Positions 17,898 to 23,835 of a stretch of 64,000 nt of DNA are shown here, one piece after another. A program made the translations under genes and the position numbers. The notes under the pieces were generated by a model. That model made no database searches. It was not told the origin of the DNA and was given only the letters and a program-made list of their open reading frames with translations. This DNA is from VMCP01 sp964527775 (GTDB lineage Bacteria > Bacteroidota > Bacteroidia > NS11-12g > UBA955), in NCBI GenBank assembly GCA_964527775.1, contig CAZGQS010000001.1, positions 62,001 to 126,000 on the forward strand. Reading direction: 5' to 3'. Numbering within the stretch: position 1 is the first letter of the stretch; every line of letters begins with the position of its first letter.

Positions 17898-18058
17898 GAT
17901 CGGTGATCAGTGATCGGTGATCGGTGATCGGTGATCGGTGATCGGTGATCAGCCGTCAGCCGTCAGCTATCAGCTATCAGCCGACAGCGGACAGCGGACA
18001 GCGGACAGCGGACAGCGGACAGCCAAAGACCAAAGACCAAAGACCAAAGACCAAAGAC
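17898..18058 (+). repeat. Heptanucleotide tandem array, locus 1 (23 units)
   Basis: Twenty-three consecutive 7-bp units in unbroken phase. In order they are GATCGGT-type units (one GATCAGT among them), GATCAGC, CGTCAGC twice, TATCAGC twice, CGACAGC, GGACAGC five times, and CAAAGAC five times. Neighbouring units change by one or two bases, giving graded variation. It starts eight bases after the receptor stop and precedes the lipoprotein array. Its reverse complement resembles locus 2 at 23703-23835. Confidence 0.92.
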
Positions 18059-18209
18059 TATGTCGGTGCCAAGCAGCGCGAAGAGCAAGTCCTAGCAAAG
18101 CGTGTGTCTCAAAGTCTCCTGCGAAGCGTACTTCGGATGGCTCCATTCTACACATTTGTATTTGAATTATGTGTAAATCTATGAGTTAACAATTTTATAA
18201 TTTGCACCC
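18059..18209 (+). other. Intergenic stretch between heptamer array and lipoprotein array
   Basis: About 150 bases without a convincing gene. The short frames that cross the repeat and this stretch have no recognisable protein features. A hairpin-like GCGAAGCGTACTTCGG lies near 18121. Near the end, TATAATTTG lies just upstream of the ATG at 18210 and is a loose match to the -7 element. Confidence 0.6.
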
Positions 18210-18758
18210 ATGTTGAAATGGTGGGTGTTAACTTTTCTATTTACAGTTTCTTGTAAGGCTCCAAAATTGTTAGAGTACGAAGGTTGGGGTGGACGAGAAA
18301 AGGTTACTCATGTCGTTTCTGAAAACGAGGTTAAAATTTCTCAAGAAATAAATCTAATCCAACATAGAGATTCATCACTTTATATTGATGTTAAACCAAA
18401 AAAGGTTATGCAATCGGAATTCAAAATTGAAATTCAGAATCCAGTTAAACATGTAAAGATTGTAAAAAGAAATAAGCAGATTAAGGCAAATTCTCGTCAA
18501 ATTAAGCCTGATTTATCTAAGTATCTTATTTCTTATAACATGTTAATGGATCTTGGGGCGTTATTTTTAATTGTTGGGTTTACGGTCTTAGGTGTTTTAG
18601 GTGGTCTTGTAGGTACAACATCTGCAACTATTAATTCAGACTCCACCATTGCAATTATTTTTATTCCTTGTTTGATACTTATTGGAATTGGATTTTTGTT
18701 TTGGTTCGCAGGATTATACTATTTCAATCATTTCCAGAAAAACAAAAAGAAAAAGTAA
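18210..18758 (+). CDS. Array lipoprotein 1, C-terminal membrane hairpin
   Basis: First of nine tandem genes of similar architecture; I do not recognise the family. The 182-residue product begins with a lipoprotein signal peptide (lipobox FTVSC, Cys 15), has about 95 polar, Lys-rich residues, then two hydrophobic helices (MDLGALFLIVGFTVLGVLGG and IIFIPCLILIGIGFLFWFAG) and a Lys-rich tail. Its C-terminal half resembles the type 1 tail of array genes 2 and 3, but the N-terminal module is unlike the A and B modules seen later. A lipid anchor at one end and a membrane hairpin at the other implies an envelope protein spanning a short distance; function unknown. Confidence 0.75.
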   Translation: MLKWWVLTFLFTVSCKAPKLLEYEGWGGREKVTHVVSENEVKISQEINLIQHRDSSLYIDVKPKKVMQSEFKIEIQNPVKHVKIVKRNKQIKANSRQIKPDLSKYLISYNMLMDLGALFLIVGFTVLGVLGGLVGTTSATINSDSTIAIIFIPCLILIGIGFLFWFAGLYYFNHFQKNKKKK

Positions 18759-18804
18759 GTTGCTTTCCATACAATTTAAATACTAGACATAATTGGATTT
18801 TAAT

Positions 18805-19380
18805 ATGATAAGAAGTTATTGGATTTTATTTTTGATTATTTTTTCTTCTTGCGGATTCATGAAAACAAGGAATGAATTTAAAGATCCCTACTACCGAACA
18901 AGTTCACAGTCCCCCAAAACAGTCAAAGAAACTGCAGTAAATTCTGAATTGAATTCTGATACTTCATTTGTTGAAATCAATCAACCTGCAATTTCAACTG
19001 CCGAGAAAACAACCATCAAACCTCAGAGCTTTCAGCCGAGCAAGGTATTGGCAAAAGTTAAAGATCTAAAGCAACCATCCTTTAAACTCGCTCATCTTAA
19101 AATATTCAAACGGGCTAATTCCAATAATTCAATTTCTGAAATGTACGATATGCTTGATGCATATAACTTGGTTGGTAAAATTGGTGTTTGGATGATGTTA
19201 GTGGGTTCTACTTTGATAACATTAACATTAACGTTAGTATCATTCGAGATACTGGATATTATAATTTATGATTTAGGTACCTTTATAATTTTTTTGTTTT
19301 CAATCCTTATTGGTTTAGGTCTTCTAATTTTAGGATTTCTCTTTTGGGCTATTGGACTTGCTATCTTTCATTGGTTCTGA
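18805..19380 (+). CDS. Array lipoprotein 2 (N-module B, C-module 1)
   Basis: 191 residues from the ATG at 18805 (a TTG four codons upstream is also open). The lipobox is IFSSC, followed by the B-type N-terminus GFMKTRNEFKDPYYRTS, which recurs as DPYYRN in array genes 5 and 7. A polar middle part contains SFQPSKVLAKVKDLKQPSFK. The C-terminal module KRANSNNSISEMYD plus two hydrophobic helices, ending LAIFHWF, is shared with array gene 3. The last bases before the next gene (AAAGTTGTGTAAATGAA and the following TATAAATTGCAT) recur upstream of genes 4 and 6. Confidence 0.75.
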   Translation: MIRSYWILFLIIFSSCGFMKTRNEFKDPYYRTSSQSPKTVKETAVNSELNSDTSFVEINQPAISTAEKTTIKPQSFQPSKVLAKVKDLKQPSFKLAHLKIFKRANSNNSISEMYDMLDAYNLVGKIGVWMMLVGSTLITLTLTLVSFEILDIIIYDLGTFIIFLFSILIGLGLLILGFLFWAIGLAIFHWF

Positions 19381-19423
19381 AAGTTGTGTAAATGAATGTT
19401 GACACAACCGTATAAATTGCATT

Positions 19424-19999
19424 ATGCGTAAACTATTACTTTCAAGTATCATTTTACTGATGTTCTCCTGCAAGTCAACCTACATTGAACGGGGAAACAG
19501 CACTTGGAATGTTCAAACGAACACCCAAGATCAGAAGAAAACTAAATCAGAAAATCATCCCAATGGAAACTTTGAAATAATTCAAAAAGATTCTAACGCG
19601 GAAGAATTGACTTTTAATACCATTAAGTCCAACAAATTAAAACCTAATATAAAAACTGACATTTATTTTTTGAAATCAACAGTTAAAGATAAAAAGCTTC
19701 CTTCATTTAAACTTGAGAAACCTGAAATAATTAAACGTGCTAATTCCCAAAAGTCAATTTCTGATTGGTTTGAGAGATTTGGTGCCTATAATACCTTGGG
19801 TGAAATAGGTGTTTGGATTATGATTGTGGGTTCTGCTTTTCTAACATTTGGAATCGCCTTAGGAGGGGATAATTACCACAAATGGGGAGGGATAGATAGC
19901 TTTTCAATCTTTCAATGGTCAACCGTTATTGGTTTAGGACTTCTTGTTTTGGGATTTCTATTATGGGCTATTGGACTTGCTATCTTTCACTGGTTCTGA
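19424..19999 (+). CDS. Array lipoprotein 3 (N-module A, C-module 1)
   Basis: 191 residues. N-module A is a lipoprotein signal (lipobox MFSC) followed by KSTYIERGNSTWNVQTNTQ, which is nearly identical in array genes 4, 6 and 9. The middle segment EELTFNTIKSNKLKPNIKTD is shared with array gene 5, not with gene 4. The C-module (KRANSQKSISDWFERFG, GVWIMIVGSAFLTF, then a second helix ending LAIFHWF) is shared with array gene 2. So three parts of one protein have three different closest relatives in the same array. Confidence 0.78.
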   Translation: MRKLLLSSIILLMFSCKSTYIERGNSTWNVQTNTQDQKKTKSENHPNGNFEIIQKDSNAEELTFNTIKSNKLKPNIKTDIYFLKSTVKDKKLPSFKLEKPEIIKRANSQKSISDWFERFGAYNTLGEIGVWIMIVGSAFLTFGIALGGDNYHKWGGIDSFSIFQWSTVIGLGLLVLGFLLWAIGLAIFHWF

Positions 20000-20582
20000 A
20001 AGTTGTGTAATTGAAAGTTAGAACTACCGTGTAAATTGCATTATGCGAAAATTACTAATCTCTAGCTTCATTCTGCTGTTTTTCTCCTGCAAGTCAACTT
20101 ACATTGAAAGGGGAAACAGCACTTGGAATGTTCAAACGAACACCCAAGATCAGAAGAAAATAAAATCAGAAGAACATCTTAGAGAGATTTCTGAAACTAC
20201 ACAACAAGGCATTTTTGAGGAAGAGTCTCATCTAATAATTAATGAGTCGCCAAGTTTAAAAGCAGATATCACAGAAAGTTTTGCGCCTGTGAAAACTCAA
20301 GTAAATCAATGGAGACAGGTAATCAGAGAGAATAAAAATCCTCTATCCTTGAAAACGGAGATGGTTAAAACAGTCAGGTCCAAAGAATTCCGAAAAGGAA
20401 GCCCTAAAAACAGGGGCCAAAAAATTGGGCTAAATATTATTTGGGGATCGTTATTGTTGACTGTCTTGGGATTGATGTTTCTTTGGGAATCAATTGTCTT
20501 TATGCTTGCAGCTGTTATTGGAATTTTACTTCTCATAGTTGGTTTGTTGATTTTATTGGGCGCGACTCTTGCGAAAAAATAA
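19975..20582 (+). repeat. Duplicated segment, copy 1 (gene 3 tail, spacer, gene 4)
   Basis: Bases 19975-20209 match 21325-21559 with a single mismatch that I can see (T at 20011, A at 21361). Homology then continues, with more differences, to the end of gene 4 at the same 1350-base offset. The first 25 bases are the coding end of gene 3. Confidence 0.9.
20043..20582 (+). CDS. Array lipoprotein 4 (N-module A, C-module 2)
   Basis: 179 residues. N-module A (lipobox FFSC, KSTYIERGNSTWNVQTNTQ) is followed by the motif SPSLKADITESFAPVK and C-module 2 (TVRSKEFRKGSPKNRGQKIG plus two helices, ending ATLAKK). It is a close duplicate of array gene 6 at a constant offset of 1350 bases. It ends seven bases before array gene 5. 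Only a lipid-anchored, membrane-hairpin topology is predicted; no known domain is seen. Confidence 0.78.
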   Translation: MRKLLISSFILLFFSCKSTYIERGNSTWNVQTNTQDQKKIKSEEHLREISETTQQGIFEEESHLIINESPSLKADITESFAPVKTQVNQWRQVIRENKNPLSLKTEMVKTVRSKEFRKGSPKNRGQKIGLNIIWGSLLLTVLGLMFLWESIVFMLAAVIGILLLIVGLLILLGATLAKK

Positions 20583-20589
20583 ATCTACA

Positions 20590-21267
20590 ATGAGGAATAG
20601 ACTATTACCATTGGTTTGTTTATGCATTCTAATTGCTTCATGTGGAATTAGAAACTCAAAGGTGGTTATAGATCCCTATTACAGAAATACATCAATATCC
20701 GAAGCCGAGAATCAGGAAGTTACCACACATCAACAGGCATCAAATTCGCTAGAATGTAATTTGAATTTTATTGGGAATGAATGTCCTCGCGGAGATAAGA
20801 TAAATCAATTAACTTTCAACGCTGAGAAATTCAACCCTGCGAGAATTCTAAAAGATATTAACGCTGAAGAATTGACTGTTTATATCACAGAGTCAAACAA
20901 ATTAAGATCAAATATAAAAGCTGATATTACTTTTTTGAAATCAAAAGCTAAAGAGTTAATAGGTGCAGTTGTTAAAGCTGAAAAACCTCGAGCTCCGACA
21001 ATAACAGTCATCCAGAAAGTTAAATCGAAGGGATTTGTTAAAGTAGAATCAAGAAATACTGGTCATAAAGTTGCAATGTACTTGGCATTGGCGGCTTTGT
21101 GTTCAATAATATTTGGAGTTGTTTACGCTATTTATTTTGCTGATGAATGGGACTTTACACCATTTATTTTTATTGCAATGGGTTTACTTCTTTTAGCTCT
21201 GGCTTTATTTGCTTATTTGATACAAGGCGGGCGACTTCGTTTTCGTCTTGGTTTTCTTGGTTTGTAG
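20590..21267 (+). CDS. Array lipoprotein 5 (N-module B, C-module 2-like)
   Basis: 225 residues from the ATG at 20590; an upstream TTG at 20569 would overlap gene 4. The lipobox is LIASC with N-module B (GIRNSKVVIDPYYRNTS). The middle contains AEELTVYITESNKLRSNIKAD, matching array gene 3. The C-module (KVKSKGFVKVESRNTGHKVAM and two helices) is a diverged form of module 2, with a longer basic tail. It pairs with gene 4 in the same order as genes 6 and 7, so a two-gene cassette seems to have been duplicated. Confidence 0.75.
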   Translation: MRNRLLPLVCLCILIASCGIRNSKVVIDPYYRNTSISEAENQEVTTHQQASNSLECNLNFIGNECPRGDKINQLTFNAEKFNPARILKDINAEELTVYITESNKLRSNIKADITFLKSKAKELIGAVVKAEKPRAPTITVIQKVKSKGFVKVESRNTGHKVAMYLALAALCSIIFGVVYAIYFADEWDFTPFIFIAMGLLLLALALFAYLIQGGRLRFRLGFLGL

Positions 21268-21392
21268 TTAGAGCGTATATTAATTAATCTTATTTTTTGA
21301 CTTCAAATGGTCAATCACTTTTAAACTTGCTATCTTTCACTGGTTCTGAAAGTTGTGTAAATGAAAGTTAGAACTACCGTGTAAATTGCATT
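21268..21392 (+). repeat. Intergenic remnant of an array gene 3' end
   Basis: From 21325 this gap carries ACTTGCTATCTTTCACTGG and the following TTCTGA, the same bases that encode LAIFHWF-stop at the end of array gene 3, followed by the same 43-base spacer. Here no upstream gene reads into it, so it is a truncated copy left by tandem duplication of a 1350-bp unit. Confidence 0.85.
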
Positions 21393-21932
21393 ATGCGAAA
21401 ATTACTAATCTCTAGCTTCATTCTGCTGTTTTTCTCCTGCAAGTCAACTTACATTGAAAGGGGAAACAGCACTTGGAATGTTCAAACGAACACCCAAGAT
21501 CAGAAGAAAATAAAATCAGAAGAACATCTTAGAGAGATTTCTGAAACTACACAACAAGGAATTAATGAGGAAGAGTCTCATCTTATAATTAATGAGTCGC
21601 CAAGCTTAAAAGCAGATATCAAAGAAAGTTTTGCACCGGTGAAAATCCAACTAAATCAATTGAGAAAGATAATCAGAGAAAATAAAAATCCTCTTACCTT
21701 GAAAACCGAGATGATTAAAACAGTTAGGTCCAAAGAATTCCATAACGGAAGCCCTAAAAACATGGGCCAAAAAGTAGGGCGTTATATTATTTGGGGATCG
21801 CTATTGTTGATGGTCTTGGGATTGGCTTATGATGTTGAGGAAGGTACTGGAATTATAATTGCAGCCATTGGTTTTTTACTTCTCATAGTTGGATTATTGG
21901 TGTTATTGGTTGCAACTATTGCCAAAAAATAA
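21325..21932 (+). repeat. Duplicated segment, copy 2 (remnant tail, spacer, gene 6)
   Basis: Second copy of the 19975-20582 segment at an offset of 1350. The first 235 bases are almost identical; the middle and C-terminal coding parts differ more. This suggests recent conversion or duplication limited to the N-module region. Confidence 0.9.
21393..21932 (+). CDS. Array lipoprotein 6 (N-module A, C-module 2)
   Basis: 179 residues, the near-twin of array gene 4. The first 55 or so codons are identical at DNA level, then differences accumulate: SPSLKADIKESFAPVK, C-module TVRSKEFHNGSPKNMGQKVG, and a second helix region ending ATIAKK. The extracytoplasmic loop between the two helices differs most (DVEEGTGI here, ESIVFM in gene 4). 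It is followed six bases later by array gene 7. Confidence 0.78.
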   Translation: MRKLLISSFILLFFSCKSTYIERGNSTWNVQTNTQDQKKIKSEEHLREISETTQQGINEEESHLIINESPSLKADIKESFAPVKIQLNQLRKIIRENKNPLTLKTEMIKTVRSKEFHNGSPKNMGQKVGRYIIWGSLLLMVLGLAYDVEEGTGIIIAAIGFLLLIVGLLVLLVATIAKK

Positions 21933-21938
21933 TTACAA

Positions 21939-22481
21939 ATGAGGAATATTCTATTTCCATTGGTTTGTTTGTGTGTTCTGATCGCTTCTTGCGGAATTAA
22001 AAACTCTAGGGTAGTTTCAGATCCATATTATAGAAATGTATCAAAATCGGAAGCGGACAATAATTACGTTGCCTCACAGCAAAATGGTTCAAAATCACAG
22101 GAAGTTAATTTGAATTTTATGGGGAATGAATGTCCTCCAGAAGAAAAGATAAATCAATTAACTTCCGATGCTGAGAAATTCAACCCTGTTAGAATTCCAA
22201 AAGTATCAAAAAATCATCTTTTTCATCCTCAGAAATCTTCTAAAATCAAATCTCATCACTCAAATCTGCAAAAGGAATTTATTGACTACGAAGGCAATAA
22301 TTACGCGATGGAGTATGGGTTTAAGATGTTTGTATATGGACTTTTATCAACCCTTTTAATTATTGGAATTGGGTATGTATTTCCATATATCGGATTTATT
22401 GGATTCATATTCTTTATCTTATCCTTATTGGTATCAATAATTGGACTTTTAATGTGGTTTTTTGGATGGGTTTTCTCTTAA
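21939..22481 (+). CDS. Array lipoprotein 7 (N-module B, C-module 3)
   Basis: 180 residues. N-module B (lipobox LIASC, GIKNSRVVSDPYYRNVS, then NLNFMGNECPPEEKINQLT) closely matches array gene 5, but the C-terminal half is different: module 3, with EFIDYEGNNYAMEYGFKMFV, two helices and the ending LLMWFFGWVFS. Module 3 recurs in genes 8 and 9. Genes 5 and 7 therefore share a front and have exchanged backs. Gene 8 begins directly at the stop codon. Confidence 0.77.
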   Translation: MRNILFPLVCLCVLIASCGIKNSRVVSDPYYRNVSKSEADNNYVASQQNGSKSQEVNLNFMGNECPPEEKINQLTSDAEKFNPVRIPKVSKNHLFHPQKSSKIKSHHSNLQKEFIDYEGNNYAMEYGFKMFVYGLLSTLLIIGIGYVFPYIGFIGFIFFILSLLVSIIGLLMWFFGWVFS

Positions 22482-22502
22482 ATGATAACTAATTCGTGTT
22501 TT

Positions 22503-23120
22503 ATGAAACAATATATTAATTTACTCTTTTTAATTGTTGGATTTACTTCATGCCAAACCACAAACGTAGAGAGAGGTCATGCAGGAGATATTGGGCAAGC
22601 CAGTTCAAGTTGTGGTCAACTAGTACTAAAATCTATACAAAAGTCAAATGAAAATGCGAGAGCAGATAATGTTGTTTACAGCACTGAAGGTTCACCAGAA
22701 GTTTCAGTTTTAGAACCTGAAAAATTCACCGAAGAACCTATAAATGCTGATATTACTGTCGTTGCAAAGAAGATAGACTTGAAATCCGATCAAAGAGCAA
22801 ATAACTATGAAAAGGTCCAACAGCTAGGCAAAAAAGCTAAACTACCACTAAAGAATTATCAAGGAAAGAACAAGGCCATGAAATATGGGCTAAAAATGTT
22901 GGTTTATGGACTAATAATTTTTCCTATTTCACTTTTTGCTGTTGATGCCTTGTTTTGGTCAGGTGAAGATTGGACTATACTGCCTTTTTTTGTTTTCTTG
23001 GTTCTATTAATTGTTTCAGCAGTAAGTATTGTTTTGGGTTTACTTCTGTTCTTTTTCGGTTGGATTGTTTCTCTATTCAAAAAAAATAAATTGCATCATG
23101 CGAAAATTACTACTGTCTAG
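22503..23120 (+). CDS. Array lipoprotein 8 (A-like N-module, C-module 3)
   Basis: 205 residues from the ATG at 22503; an in-frame ATG at 22482 abuts the gene 7 stop. The lipobox is FTSC followed by QTTNVERGHAGD, a diverged A-type front. The C-module (LKNYQGKNKAMKYGLKMLVYG and two helices, LLLFFFGWIVSLFKKN) is of type 3. The final 23 bases overlap the start of array gene 9, and the spacer-like AAATTGCATCATGCG that precedes A-type genes is here part of the coding sequence. Confidence 0.73.
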   Translation: MKQYINLLFLIVGFTSCQTTNVERGHAGDIGQASSSCGQLVLKSIQKSNENARADNVVYSTEGSPEVSVLEPEKFTEEPINADITVVAKKIDLKSDQRANNYEKVQQLGKKAKLPLKNYQGKNKAMKYGLKMLVYGLIIFPISLFAVDALFWSGEDWTILPFFVFLVLLIVSAVSIVLGLLLFFFGWIVSLFKKNKLHHAKITTV

Positions 23121-23697
23121 CATCATTCTGCTGTTTTTTTCCTGCAAATCAACCTACATTGAACGCGGAAACAGCTCCTGGCATGTTCAAACAAACACCC
23201 AAGGTCAAAAGAATATAAGATTACAAAATCAACCAATTGAAATTCCGGAACCTACAAAACAAAACACCAATCAAGTGGAGACTCAAATAGTAAATATTGA
23301 GTCACCAAGCTTAAAAGCTGATTTCAAAAAAGACTTTGCTCCAGTTAAAAATGAAATAATCCACCTTTCTAGGGCCTTAGGAAAAACTCATAACCAGCTC
23401 TCATTTCCTCAAAAAATCAGTATTGTAGAGTCAGTCAAAAAACAATATCAACAACAATTCATCCACTATAGTGGCTACAACAATGCCATGGAATATGGTT
23501 TTAAAGCATTTGTATATGGTTTAATATTATTCATCGTTGTTACTGGTTTATTTTATTTGATTACAGGGGGAGGTACAACCAATATCGTGATTGGATTGCT
23601 CACCGGACTTTTAGGTGCAATTTCCATTGTTGCCACTGTTGGAGGACTCTTATTGTGGTTTGGTGGCTGGATTGCTTATTTGTTGGGGTATTTTTAG
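23098..23697 (+). CDS. Array lipoprotein 9 (N-module A, C-module 3)
   Basis: 199 residues from the ATG at 23098; the frame is open further upstream inside gene 8. N-module A (lipobox FFSC, KSTYIERGNSSWHVQTNTQ) and the middle motif SPSLKADFKKDFAPVK match genes 4 and 6, but the tail is C-module 3 (FIHYSGYNNAMEYGFKAFV, two helices, LLWFGGWIAYLLGYF) as in gene 7. It is the last array gene. The second heptamer array starts five bases after its stop. Confidence 0.77.
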   Translation: MRKLLLSSIILLFFSCKSTYIERGNSSWHVQTNTQGQKNIRLQNQPIEIPEPTKQNTNQVETQIVNIESPSLKADFKKDFAPVKNEIIHLSRALGKTHNQLSFPQKISIVESVKKQYQQQFIHYSGYNNAMEYGFKAFVYGLILFIVVTGLFYLITGGGTTNIVIGLLTGLLGAISIVATVGGLLLWFGGWIAYLLGYF

Positions 23698-23702
23698 AAA
23701 AA

Positions 23703-23835
23703 CAGCGGAGAGTGGAGAGTTTAGAGTAGAGAGCTGAGAGCCGCCTACTGAGAGCCGCCCACTGAAAGCTGACCACCGATCACCGATAACCGAAAACTGT
23801 CGGCTGACGGCTGAAAACTGATCACCGATCACCGA
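23703..23835 (-). repeat. Heptanucleotide tandem array, locus 2 (19 units)
   Basis: Nineteen 7-bp units in unbroken phase, for example GAGTGGA, GAGTAGA, GAGCTGA, GAGCCGC, CCACTGA, CCACCGA, TCACCGA, CGGCTGA twice, AAACTGA and TCACCGA twice. Read on the minus strand it contains GGTGATCGGTGATCAG and CAGCCGTCAGCCGACAG, closely resembling locus 1 on the plus strand. It lies between array gene 9 and mutS and contributes the last codons and stop of mutS. Confidence 0.9.

Noticed and set aside
17898..18058. CRISPR array
   Set aside because: The repeat period is 7 bases with no spacers of 30 or so bases and no cas genes anywhere in the window.
17938..18184. Short overlapping reading frames across the first heptamer array
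   Set aside because: They exist only because the 7-base repeat lacks stops in several frames; they have no start context, no family features and low-complexity products.
18210..23697. Polymorphic toxin-immunity cassette
   Set aside because: No toxin, Rhs, VgrG or CDI-type gene flanks the array; an immunity-like role stays only a possibility.
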